From: Nicotiana tabacum
Taxonomy: Eukaryota; Streptophyta; Magnoliopsida; Solanales; Solanaceae
Assembly: GCF_000715075.1 (NCBI RefSeq)
Contig: NC_134095.1
Location: 62,864,419 to 62,928,418, forward strand
Direction of reading: 5' to 3'
Length of the DNA: 64,000 nt
A program made the position numbers and the translations under genes. The notes under the pieces are model-generated. The model saw nothing but the letters and a program-made list of their open reading frames with translations. It ran no database searches and had not been told where the DNA came from. This document shows, one piece after another, positions 1 to 11,004 of the stretch (position 1 is the first letter of the stretch; each line of letters starts with the position of its first letter).

Positions 1-2
1 GA

Positions 3-2686
3 GCAACCTATATGAGAGCAATGACCACAGTGTTTCATGATATGATACACAAGGAGATTGAGGTATACGTGGACGATGTGATCATAAAATCAAAGCATTA
101 GGCCAACCACGTCGGGGATTTGAGGAAATTCTTCTTAAGACTTCGCAGGTACAACCTCAAGCTTAACCCTGCCAAATGCGCATTTGGAGTTCCATCTGGA
201 AAGTTGCTGGGATTCATAGTCAGTCGGCGAGGCATCGAGCTAGACCCATCAAAAATCAAAGCCATCCAAGAATTGCCACCTCCAAGGAACAAAACTGAAG
301 TAATGAGTTTGCTGGGAAGGTTAAATTACATCAGCAGGTTTATTGCTCAGCTCACAACAACCTGTGAGCCAATTTTCAAATTGTTGAAAAAGGATGCTGC
401 AGTCAAATGGACCGATGAGTGTCAAGAAGCGTTCGATAAGATAAAAGGGTACTTGTCGAACCCACCCGTGTTGGTCCCGCCAGAGCCAGGAAGACCTTTG
501 ATTCTTTACTTGACAGTCTTGGAAAATTCATTTGGTTGTGTATTGGGGCAACATGACCTCACTGGCAGAAAAGAACATGCCATCTACTACCTTAGCAAGA
601 AATTCACAACTTATGAGGTTAAGTATACTCATCTGGAGAAGACATGTTGCGCCCTGACTTGGGTAGCTCAAAAATTGAAACACTACTTGTCATCCTACAC
701 TACTTACCTCATTTCTCGTCTGGATCCATTGAAATATATTTTTCAAAAGCCTATGCCAACGGGAAGACTTGCAAAGTGGCAGATATTGCTCACAGAATTT
801 GACATCATCTATGTGACTCGAACTGCAATGAAGGCCCAAGCACTGGCCGATCATTTAGCCGAAAACCCGGTCGATGAGGAATACGAACCATTGAAAACCT
901 ATTTTCCTGATGAAGAAATAATGCACATCGACGAGGTGGAGCAAATTGAAAAACCTGGCTGGAAACTTTTCTTTGATGGAGTCGCTAACATGAAAGGAGT
1001 CGGGATAGGAGCTGTAACCATCTCTGAAACAGGGGATCACTATCCTGTTACGGCTCAACTGCGATTTTATTGCACCAATAATATGGCTGAATATGAAGCT
1101 TGTATTTTGGGATTAAGGCTAGCCGCAGACATGGGTATCCGAGAAATCTTAGTCATGGGTGATTCAGATCTTTTGGTACATCAAATTCAAGGAGAATGGG
1201 AAACCCGAGACTTGAAGCTCATACCATACCGACAATGTCTACATGATCTCTGTCAGCGATTTCAATCAGTGGAATTCCAGCATATTCCAAGGATTCATAA
1301 TGAGGTTGCCGATGCATTGGCTACTTTGGCATCAATGTTACACCATCCAGACAAAGCTTATGTGGATCCCCTACATATTCGAGTCCACGATCAGCACGCT
1401 TATTGCAATATGGTTGAAGAAGAATTTGATGGTGAACCATGGTTCCACGACATCAAGGAGTATATCAGGATGGGGATATATCCCGCACAAGCCACAGGAG
1501 ATCAAAAGAGGACCATTAGGCGATTGGCAAATGGATTCTTCTTAAGCGGAGGAGTTTTGTATAAAAGAACACCAGATCTTGGATTATTAAGATGTATAGA
1601 TGCCAGACAAGCTACAACTGTCATGTCTGAAGTACATTCGGGAGTTTGCGGACCCCACATGAGCGGATATGTATTAGCAAAGAAAATCCTCTGAGCTGGT
1701 TATTATTGGCTTACCATGGAGCGAGATTGTATCAGTTTTGTACGCAAGTGTCATCAATGCCAGATACACGGAGATTTGATTCATTCTCCACCATCCGAGT
1801 TGCACACAATGTCGGCACCATGGCCCTTCGTTGCCTGGGGCATGGATGTGATTGGACCAATTGAGCCTGCAACATCCAATGGGCACAGGTTCATTCTGGT
1901 AGCCATTGATTATTTTACCAAATGGGTTGAGGCCAAGACATTCAAATCAGTGACCAAGAAAGCTGTGGTCGATTTTGTCCACTCAAATATCATATGTCGA
2001 TTTGGAATCCCAAAGGTGATCATCACAGACAACGGTGCTAATCTTAACAGAAACTTAATGAAGGAAGTATGTCAACAGTTTAAGATTATGCATCGCAACT
2101 CTACCCCATATCGGCCCAAGGCGAATGGAGCAGTCGAGGCAGCCAACAAAAACATAAAGAAGATACTTCGGAAAATGGTAGAAGGTTCAAGACAATGGCA
2201 CGAAAAACTACCATTTGCGTTATTGGGATACCGCACTACTATTCGCACTTCAGTAGGAGCAACTCCTTATTTGTTGGTATATGACACTGAAGCAGTAATT
2301 CCTGCAGAAGTTGAGATTCCTTCCCTTCGGATCATCGCCGAAGCAAAGATTGATGATGATGAATGGGTCAAAACCCGTCTAGAACAGTTAAACTTGATGA
2401 TGAAAAATGATTGGCCGCAGTATGTCATGGTCAATTATATCAAAGAAGAATAGCAAGAGCATACAATAAAAAGGTGCGTCCACGGAAGTTCGAAGTGGGT
2501 CAACATGTGCTGAAACGTATTCTTCCACATCAGGTTGAGGCAAAAGGCAAATTTGCCCCGAATTGGCAAGGACCATTCATTGTGACCAGAGTATTATCGA
2601 ATGGTGCACTATGCTTAACAGATATTGAAGGCAAATGCATAGACATGGCGATCAATTCTGACGCGGTAAAAAAATATTATGCATAA
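3..2686 (+). pseudogene. pol: Ogre-1 pol: RT end, RNase H, aRNase H, integrase (broken)
   Basis: Polyprotein fragment that would copy element RNA to DNA and integrate it. The window opens inside RT; the catalytic YVDD is at about 66-77. A TAG at 99-101 follows it. RNase H covers about 480-870. A second RNase H at about 950-1330 shows FFDG, AEYEA, GDSDLL and NEVADALA, a hallmark of the Tat lineage. Integrase keeps the DDE acidic residues (D in GMDVIG, D in TDNG, E in GAVEAAN). A TGA at 1692-1694 interrupts the same frame and fits a CGA-to-TGA change. A frameshift near 2400-2412 moves the C-terminus to another frame ending at 2686. Domains are well preserved, so inactivation looks moderate in age. 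Confidence 0.93.
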
Positions 2687-3690
2687 CTTTTGAATGTTTG
2701 TATTTAGCATTGTTTCGAAGATTGGAATGACAAAGGCAATTTATTCTGCTATCCAAACACTATACCATTTGCTTCCCCTTTTGAGCCATATTTGTTTCGT
2801 TCCTACCCTCTCTTAGAATCGATGAAAATCAAATATGAAATAACAATAATAAAAAAAATAAAAAAAATAAAAAAAAAAAGAAGAAAAGAAAATCACTATT
2901 ATTTAGTGAACTACGTTTGACCGTAGGCGCCTCACGGCTCGGTCATAGGGTGCACAATATACATAATGTGCACAAAAAGAAACATCAAGAGACCCCAATC
3001 AAGAAAACTGGGGCAGGAGTTGTATTGGAAATAAGAAAAAGATTCCAAGAGTTGTAATTTTAAACCCATACCAAAGCTATTTAGCTTTTAATACCTTTTC
3101 CATTTCTAACCCCATACCAAAAAGACCTTTCGATCAACTCTGGCCAGTGACTCCAATCAGATAAGTCCTTTATTCCTTCGTCAACGATCATCCAAATTTG
3201 GATTTTTCTTTTCATTCTATAATTGTCGAAATCAGCATGTTTCGTCACTAATAATCTTACTTTTCTAAAGCTTTGAGATAAGTTTTATTCCAAACAAATA
3301 AGAAGGAATGTCAAGGTATACTACCAAGATTCAAGATTACATGATGCAAAATACGGCCATGAAAGGCGGGAGATAAAAATAATAAGATATGGGTGTAAGA
3401 AAAATGGAATCAAAAGCGGATCAGCAATGTCAGGAGAACATATGATTACGGTTAAAAGGGTTTGAAGGAAAACATACAGAGGGGAATCCTATAGTTAAGG
3501 ATCAATTACAAGGACAAACAGTCTTTCAACCATTTCAAGGCAACGAAACAAGACAGAGAAGCCCCACCGTCGGCGAGAATGCCCATTTAACCCTCCTGTT
3601 TTAAAACTAACAAAGTTTTCTTTGATTTTAAAACAGGGGCAAAAACAACATTTGTGTCAGGAGAAACCCGATGAAAAAAAATTAAAGAAG
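2687..3690 (+). other. Ogre-1 post-pol non-coding region
   Basis: No coding sequence is visible. It begins with an A-rich tract (about 2850-2895). A degenerate copy of the GAACTACG...GTAGGCRCCTCACG...CGGTC block found in Ogre-2 follows at 2909-2945. Then come a GTGCACA/TGTGCAC inverted repeat (2951-2974), a CCCCA...TGGGGCAG motif near 2996-3015, and a strong hairpin at 3595-3637. About 2687-2830 corresponds to the region just after pol in Ogre-2 (about 22550-22677 on the other strand). Confidence 0.7.
3595..3637 (+). other. Two-tier inverted repeat (hairpin)
   Basis: The arms CCTGTTTTAAAA (3595-3606) and TTTTAAAACAGG (3626-3637) are perfect 12-bp reverse complements. Inside them CAAAG (3611-3615) and CTTTG (3620-3624) pair around TTTT. 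The right arm runs into GGGGC, a sequence that resembles this element's polypurine tract. The hairpin lies about 55 bp before the minisatellite. Its function is unknown. Confidence 0.75.
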
Positions 3691-5213
3691 TCAGGCGTCC
3701 ACCTGGAGAATGAGGACAAAGAATTAACAAAATCAGGCGTCCACCTGGAGAATGAGGATGAGAAAAGAAGAAGTCAGGCGTCCACCTGAAGAATGAGGAT
3801 GAGAATTGAAGAAATCAGGCGTCTACCTGGAGAATGAGGATGAGAATTAAAGAAATCAGGCGTCCACCTGGAGAATGAGGATAAGAATTGAAGAAGTCAG
3901 GCGTCCACCTGGAGAATGAGGATGAGAATTGAAGAAGTCAGGCGTCCACCTGGAGAATGAGGATGAGAATTAAAGAAGTCAGGCGTCCACCTGGAGAATG
4001 AGGATGAGAATTAAAGAAGTCAGGCGTCCACCTGGAGAATGAGGATGAGAAAAGAAGAAGTCAGGCGTCCACCTGGAGAATGAGGATGAGAATTAAAGAA
4101 GTCAGGCGTCCACCTGGAGAATGAGGATGAGAATTAAAGAAGTCAGGCGTCCACCTGGAGAATGAGGATGAGAATTAAAGAAGTCAGGCGTCCACCTGGA
4201 GAATGAGGATGAGAATTAAAGAAGTCAGGCGTCCACCTGGAGAATGAGGATGAGAATTAAAGAAGTCAGGCGTCCACCTGGAGAATGAGGATGAGAATTA
4301 AAGAAGTCAGGCGTCCACCTGGAGAATGAGGATAAGAATTAAAGAAGTCAGGCGTCCACCTGGAGAATGAGGATAAGAATTAAAGAAGAAATCAGGCGTC
4401 CACCTGGAGAATGAGGATGAATTGAAGAAGTCAGGCGTCCACCTGGAGAATGAGGATGAGAATTAAAGAAGTCAGGAGTCCACCTGGAGAACGAGGATAA
4501 GAATTAAAGAAGTCAGGCGTCCACCTGGAGAATGAGGACAAAGAATTGAAGAAGTCAGGCGTCCACCTGGAGAACGAGGATAAGAATTAAAGAAGTCAGG
4601 CGTCCACCTGGAGAATGAGGACAAAGAATTGAAGAAGTCAGGCATCCACCTGGAGAATGAGGATGAAGAAGTTAAAAAGAAGTCAGGCGTCCACCTGGAG
4701 AATGAGGATGAGAATTGAAGAAGTCAGGCGTCCACCTGGAGAACGAGGATAAGAATTAAAGAAGTCAGGCGTCCACCTGGAGAATGAGGACAAAGAATTG
4801 AAGAAGTCAGGCATCCACCTGGAGAATGAGGATGAAGAAGTTAAAAAGAAGTCAGGCGTCCACCTGGAGAATGAGGATGAGAATTGAAGAAGTCAGGCGT
4901 CCACCTGGAGAATGAGGATAAGAATTAAAGAAGTCAGGCGTCCACCTGGAGAATGAGGATGAAAAAAGAAGAAATCAGGCGTCCACCTGGAGAATGAGGA
5001 TGAGAAAAGAAGAAGTCAGGCGTCCACCTGGAAAACGAGGATGAAGAGTTAAAAGAAGTCAGGCGTCCACCTGGAGAATGAGGATAAAAATTAAAAGAAG
5101 TCAGGCATCCACCTGGAGAATGAGGATAAGAATTGAAGAAGTCAGGCGTCCACTTGGAGAATGAGGATGAAGAAAGAAAAGAAGCAGTCAGGCACCCACC
5201 TGGAAAACAAGGG
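3691..5213 (+). repeat. Ogre-1 minisatellite, about 41-bp unit, 37 copies
   Basis: I count 37 tandem copies of a unit containing TCAGGCGTCCACCTGGAGAA followed by TGAGGATGAGAATTAAAGAAG. Typical spacing is 41 bp, with 38-46 bp variants. A higher-order pattern is visible: a block marked by CAGGCATCC and GAAGAAGTTAAAAAG recurs about 169 bp apart (around 4621 and 4790), showing multi-unit duplication. The same core occurs in Ogre-2 with longer spacing. Tandem arrays between pol and the 3' LTR are a known trait of Ogre-type elements. Confidence 0.95.
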
Positions 5214-5760
5214 AATACAATTGAAGTGTTGGAATAAAAAACCCGCTCATATGAGAAATGAGCACATTTAGAGTCAATAAAGCAGAGGAGTCCAACAAAG
5301 TCCCCAGCAGGAAACAACAAGAATCCCAAACAGATAAAGAAAATACGGGACATAATGAAAAAGGAATACGGAATAAGCCAAATGCCCAAGAGTCCCCGAG
5401 ATATCAAGACAACAAGAAACGCAAGGGCATGATCTAGATAAGATTTTATAATTCATGTACCATAGTCTAGCTTAGCTTTTTGTATTACTTTGGAAGTAAG
5501 GTGTAATAAGGAGGTCAACAAGCAGTAAAAACAGCACGAAGCAGCAGTAACATCACAGTCCCATGGTAGTCCCAGCTACCCAAAACTTCCCGAACTACAT
5601 TGACCTGATTCCTTTATAGCCAAGGATATGTAGGAAACCTTTGAAGCAGAGGTTCGGTCAAATCTTTCAAAAAATGCTTCCCACGGAGTATTTGAACGGG
5701 CAAAAATCGCTCGTATCCGCTCACTTTATCTTTGCACAAAAACTCTTCGAGTTTTCGCAC
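5214..5760 (+). other. Ogre-1 3' untranslated region before the LTR
   Basis: Non-coding. A copy of the conserved block is at about 5588-5656 (GAACTACATTGACCTGATTCC, then AAGGATATGTAGG, then GAGGTTCGGTC), matching Ogre-2 near 22270-22330 on the other strand. The end of the region leads into the polypurine tract. Confidence 0.6.
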
Positions 5761-5773
5761 AAAGAGGGGCAGC
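5761..5773 (+). promoter_or_regulatory. Polypurine tract of Ogre-1
   Basis: AAAGAGGGGCAGC sits directly before the LTR start. Purine-rich tracts here prime plus-strand DNA synthesis in LTR retrotransposons. The GGGGCAG end is echoed at several internal sites of both Ogres. Confidence 0.8.
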
Positions 5774-8700
5774 TATGAGCACGTGATTTTTGCCTCACGA
5801 AAAACTACTCCAAAATAAATCAAAAATAAAATAAATTTCTTTTACTGTGCAATTTTTGAATTTTTGCGTGATGTTTGTTAAAAATTTGTCTTATATCCGT
5901 AAATGTTTACTTTGTCATAACAAAATGAAAATAAAATAAAAATATATGTTTCATGCATATCTAGGATTTAATTATGCATTTAATAATTGATTCAAAATAA
6001 AATCACAAAAATATGCATTTTTATTTTTATTTTTCGTCATACTAATTGTGTCATTGTGTGATTAATGTTTTATCTACGTGTTAATGGTTATTAAAAGGTA
6101 ATTAGTATTATTGTAATGATAATTTTTGTTTTTATAATTTTGATTAGGATTTTATTAATTAAGAATAAATTTAGGAAATAAAAAATAGGTTGAAAACATA
6201 AAAAATATCGGACCTGGATTAAAATCCAGGCCCAAACCAAGTTACCCCCCCACAGCCCAAATCAAACGAGCCCAGGTCCGGTCCAGTCCAAAGGAGTCAA
6301 AACGACAACGTTTGGTCGTAGTTTATCATGGACCGTTGGATCAAATCCAACCAACGGATGAGATCTCATCACGCTAACCCATAATCCTTACCCGATCCAA
6401 TACCCGGTTCAACCCGTCCCCCCAAACTTAAGCCAAACGACGTCGTTTGGTTAAGTGAGTAGATCCTGGCCTTTCATTTTGATTGATCGGACGGTCAATA
6501 TCAATCCACCATTCCCCTATATAAACCCATAATCCTTACCCCGGCCCCCCTAACTAAACACCCCCCTCCTCTCCTGTTCATCGTCTTCCCAAACAGACCC
6601 CTAACCCTAGCCGCCCCTATTCCCCATCGCCTGAAACCCGGCGGCATCAACGCCGCCGGTCACCAAAATAACACCCTAGACTCCTCACCATTTCCTCTAC
6701 ACAGATCTGACCTTAGTTTCCTTCGAATCAGACCCCAACTCTTCGAATATTAAATCGAAGGTGGGTCTGAAAACTCAAACCTTTCCAATGGCTTCCAAAA
6801 TAACACCACAACATCCCCTAGCCTACCTCGTTATGGATCTAGTGTTGGTTTGGTTCGAATCCCCTCAGAACTCTTCGAATCTTCTTTTGAAGATTCGAAT
6901 GAAACCTAACCCTACTCAGATTCCTCCCAAATTAACACCAAATGACCTTTAGGCTTCCTTCACCCTTGTGCCATCTTTGGTTTCCCTCGAATCTACCCAG
7001 AAGTGTTCGGATTTAAAATCCAAGATCTGAAACCCTAAATTTTCCAATCTTGGCATCTTTTTCACTTCAGACGAAAGATTGAGGTTTAATCGACCTTAGT
7101 CAAAGTATTTTCAGTAGAAAATACTTCGACTAAGGTCTATTTGATTTCAAACAAAGTCCAAATCCAAGTTGAGTTCGAGTCCGGTTGAACTTAAAGATTT
7201 AGAGGTACTTTCCTTATTTCTTTTTGTTTCTTACATGAATAATTGTTTGTTTAATAACCTGTTAATTTTTCATGTTTTTATTTGATTAATTCTGTCATCT
7301 TTGTCTCATGCCCGTATGATTAGTCAAATAAATGAATTGTTTCTGTTGGTTGTGATTAATTATAATGTGTGTGATCGACTCGATTAAGTTCGTCGATCAG
7401 TTGTGTTATAAATCTTGTTTCTGAAAATGCTGATTGAAACAGTCTATTTCTTTTGTTTTAGACTGATTATGGGCAAATATTGTAAATAGTCAACTGATTA
7501 ATACTCGTCAATTAAATCATGTTTGTTTGCAAATCAGTAAATTCAAATGAATGTTGTGTATATATTGTTTTCTGAACAGGGCATTGTCAGTATATTGACA
7601 ATGCTCCTGTATGTGTTTGATTTTAGTCCAATGTTGAAATACAGTTGAATTATTAGGTTGAATTCAGTATAATAGTGTTGTAATGTTATTTTTGAATTCA
7701 AGTTTACAAAAGTTGGTTAAACACAATTGTGTTAGGAGTTTAATCCTAGGACTGGTTATAACTGTTAAAACAGACTTTAAAATCTGTTTTGCAACAGATT
7801 CTGATTTTAGTTTAAAGGCTGTAATTACAGTAGGATTTCAGGGTTATTTTGGAATGAAACAGTAGGGTAATGTGATAGTGTGCTTTTAATGGAATGTTAG
7901 TGGCTATAATTTAAGATACTAATGGGGAACAAGGGATAATGGGGCTGCTGAAAATCAGGATAAGAAGCACTTAGATTTAAAGAATTCAAAAGCATTTTTA
8001 ATGGAACTTTCTGATTTTAAAAGGAGAAAAGGGTCCATCCAGCACTTAAAAAAGATGGGGCAGACCTGTATAAAAGAGGGGATTTGGGACTGACTTGAGG
8101 AGAGCCTTTCAGTCAGAAAAAAAAATCAGATTTAAGAGGAAAAAAAAGGAGAGCTTTTCAGACAGAAAGGAAAGAGAGAAAGAAAAATCTAATCTGGAGG
8201 ACAGATTTTAAAACTGAAGAGAAGAAAACAGATTTTAGAGGAGGAGAAAGATCAGTTTTCAGAGAGATACATTTGAGAAAAACAGAAAGAAAGAAAGAGA
8301 TAGAAATAGAATCAGAAACAAAAATTTGAAAAGAAAAAGAAACAAAAAAGGAACACACACACAGTGAAGCTGAAACAGACACCAGAAAAGAAAAGAAAAA
8401 TCCGAAACCTTGTTGTTCTTTTTGGAATCTGTCCGGGTCTGTGTATTGATACTATTTGGTTTTAAAATCTGAAATTCTTTAAGAAGTGTTGCTCTTGTGA
8501 ATCTGGGTTTCTCGGGTCTTATTATTGCTCAAATCTGTGGAAATACTGATATTCTGCCAGTATTTTGTTACTGCTGCAACTGCTGAAACTTACTTCTTCT
8601 ACCTTCATTTCCAGGTACTTATCTTTTAGATTCTATGTTGGAAAGAGATTCAGCACGATGAATCAATGAAGCTTGAATTGCAATTCTATTTTTATTTTGT

Positions 8701-10316
8701 CTAAGTTCATTATTTTAAAAGTTCAGTCTTGTTTTGTGTTTGGTTAATATAGTAGTATGTTTGACATGATAATTAGTAGTTGATTATTCTCTTTTAAAAC
8801 TCATATAAGTGCTGTAATAATATTATCTATACTAGAATTTCTCATTAGTATAGTTATATGTGAGTTGTCAAAACAGGGAGTATGGCATAAAAATGGGCCA
8901 TTGATTACATCCCATAATACCTTTAGCTAAATGTAAAGTAGAATGGAAGTATTAAGAAGTTACATTAGTAGTATATCTTGTAAAAAAAAATATATATGAT
9001 TTTGTTTAGATTGATATAAGCTATTATATGGCATGATGACAGGTATATTTATAATCATATGAGTAAGGTGAGTTGGTATAGCTCGTTATGATGTTAAGAA
9101 TATTATGAATGTTTAGGCGCACAACTATGTTGTATGTAATACAATTTTATTGAATCAATTTCGAATAATAACTCCTTTCTCATCAATTTGATTATTTAGC
9201 GTTATAAATAAACTAACCAATTATAATTTTGGATTAAAAACAAGTATGTGAGAATGAGATGATATGTATAAGAACAAATTGCAACACTTTATATCAATGG
9301 TAAGTAGAAATAAAACTTGCACTAAATAAAAATAATAAAAATTCTTGAAAAATATTTCTTCCCTTTATAAATCATTTTTAGTTTCATATACAATTCATTC
9401 TTTGGCATATATATATATATATGTTGTATTTGTTAAAAATCCTATTTTTATTCTTTTCTTCGAATTTGAATAGCGGGATGAATATAATTTATACTCGGAA
9501 ATTATAATCGACGGGCAATATTTAATAGATTGTGAATTCTTTTCAAAGAATTTAAGGGCCTCTAAAATGGGAGTTCTCATGATTTTCACATAAAAATGTA
9601 TGAATATAATAAACAATTTGTGGAAAATCCATAATACCATTACAAATATTTTGCGCGATTAGGGATGCGTTCGCGTACCCTGATTATATTTTAAAAAAAA
9701 AGCAAATTCGGATTATGCGTACGCGCAATTTCGAGCGAATATTTAAGAAAAGGATTTTTCCAAGGATGTTAAAATAATTTCATATAACCCGAGATGTGCA
9801 GTTCATTGTCTAAATACAAGGGTGATGATGTTCCTGATTTTATTTTAAATTTCGAACATATGATTTTTTAATAAAAACTATAACAATTTTATTGTGTACA
9901 CGTATGCGTGGCACGATCCTCTGTAATTATAAAAGGTATATAATACGAATATACGTACGCGTAATTCGTCATAAATAATAAACAGAAGCGGTGACAAAAT
10001 CCTGCAATATATATGTAAAAATCAAGATAAGCCAATAATAAAAACAGTTGAGCGACCGTGCTAGAACCACGGAATTCGGAAATGCCTAACACCTTCTTCC
10101 GGATTAACAGAATTCCTTACTCAGGATTTCTGGTTCGCAGAATAATAAACAGAGTCATATTCTCCTCGATTCAGGGATTAAAACCGGTGACTTGGGACGC
10201 CTTAAAATTCCCAGGTGGCGACTCTGAAATAATTAAATAAATCCCGTTTCGACTGTTTTTAAATTGGAGAAAACTCCCCACGCGCCCCGCGGGCGCGGTA
10301 AAAAGGAGGTGCGACA
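5774..10316 (+). repeat. 3' LTR of Ogre-1
   Basis: A 4543-bp LTR. The start is TATGAGCACGTGATTTTT, matching TGTGAACACGTGATTTTT of Ogre-2 and implying a TG-to-TA change. The end is GGAGGTGCGACA, matching GGAGGTGTGACA of Ogre-2. The last ~250 bp, including GAGCGACCGTGCTAGAACCA and GGTGACTTGGGA, align with Ogre-2, while the middle is divergent. It contains a TATA box near 6517, a 300-bp purine-rich stretch (8100-8400), AT-rich DNA at 8700-10000 and a short (AT)n run near 9407-9422. Short ORFs inside look incidental. Confidence 0.9.
6333..6526 (+). promoter_or_regulatory. Candidate U3 promoter of Ogre-1 LTR
   Basis: A TATA box CTATATAAAC lies at 6517-6526. About 67 bp upstream is a perfect 18-bp palindrome CCAAACGACGTCGTTTGG (6433-6450) with a GACGTC core, the type bound by plant bZIP factors. 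Further upstream is an imperfect CCGTTGGAT...ACGG inverted repeat (6333-6357). An AACGTT-centred related motif lies at 6301-6319. Promoter function is inferred from layout. Confidence 0.6.
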
Positions 10317-10739
10317 ACGGGTTCTGGAGGTTCGGAGTAGAATTAGGGTTGAACTGACGAAGTTGATATTTTGGCGATTTCTGGTTGATAGGCGAAATTT
10401 TGATATAGGGGTCGGAATAGAATTCTGAGAGTTGCAGTAGCTTCGTTGTGTCATTTGGGATGTGTGTGTAAAATTTCAGGTCATTCGGACGTGGTTTTGT
10501 TGGGTTTTTGATTAAAAGCGTATTTCAGAAGCTTTTAGAAACTTAGGCTTGAATCCGATGTGATTTGCTAGATTTGATGTTGTTTGAGGCGTTTTGATGA
10601 TTGGAACAAGTTTGAATAAGGTATTGGGTTATGCTTGTGCTTTTGGTTAAGGTCCCGGGGCCTTGGGATGATTTCGGGTGGTCTTCGGAGAAGTTGAAAG
10701 GTTATGGAAGCTGCTGAGATTTTTCTGCTTCTGGTGTTT

Positions 10740-10985
10740 TCACACCTGCAGTTTGGGGACCGCAGGTGCAGCGCCGTACGTGCGGAAGGGGAGCCGCAGA
10801 AGCGGATTTGAGAGGAAGAGCCAGGAGTCGCAAATGTGGTAGTTGGACCGCACCTGCAGAGTCGCAGGTGCGGAGATTGGATCGCAGATTCGGAAGAGGC
10901 CGTTAAGTGAATTTCGTAGAAGCGGAGGGTTTGACCGCATATGCGGTACCGCAGAAGTGGGTTTTGGACCGCAGATGTGGAAAGG
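10740..10985 (+). repeat. CpG-rich palindrome array, CCGCA/TGCGG type, in LTR D
   Basis: Repeated CCGCA and TGCGG half-sites, often 2-4 bp apart or facing each other (for example CCGCAGGTGC, CCGCAGATG, GAGTCGCAGGTGCGG). The array ends just before a TATA-like box at 10997. Equivalent arrays occupy the same place in LTRs C and E. Confidence 0.8.
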
Positions 10986-10996
10986 CCTGGGTAGAA

Positions 10997-11004
10997 CATA
11001 TAAG
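10997..11004 (+). promoter_or_regulatory. TATA-like box of LTR D
   Basis: CATATAAG in the context GAACATATAAGTTATTTCAT. The same context occurs on the minus strand at 60047-60054 (LTR C) and 17474-17481 (LTR E), directly downstream of the CpG array in each sense orientation. A promoter is inferred from conservation and position. Confidence 0.55.

Larger units (their letters stand above)
1..10316 (+). mobile_element. Ogre-1: Ty3/Gypsy Tat/Ogre retrotransposon, 3' half
   Basis: This is the 3' part of a giant LTR retrotransposon whose 5' half lies before the window. The order seen is end of RT, RNase H, second (archaeal-type) RNase H, integrase, non-coding region, minisatellite, polypurine tract and 3' LTR. 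The dual RNase H, the long post-pol region with tandem repeats, the 4.5-kb LTR and close protein similarity to Ogre-2 in this window place it in the Tat/Ogre lineage. The LTR ends at 10316 (GTGCGACA) and the next base belongs to a truncated Tekay-type LTR, so Ogre-1 appears inserted into that LTR. The predicted target duplication is ACGGG at 10317-10321, with the partner copy off-window. Confidence 0.9.

Noticed and set aside
3691..5213. CRISPR-like regular repeats
   Set aside because: Units are contiguous with variant linkers, there are no unique spacers, and the context is a plant retrotransposon.
4934..5407. 157-codon open frame on the minus strand
   Set aside because: It is the antisense of the Ogre-1 minisatellite; the repeated peptide simply mirrors the DNA repeat and there is no domain or promoter context.
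6541..6960. Possible host gene leader (CT-rich, CTAACCCTAGCC, 63-codon ORF at 6761)
   Set aside because: It lies inside the Ogre-1 LTR downstream of its TATA box; best explained as retrotransposon leader.
10568..10999. 143-codon minus-strand ORF (also 59962-60393)
   Set aside because: Lies over the CCGCA/TGCGG array of LTRs D and C; recurrence is due to LTR homology, with no protein domain.
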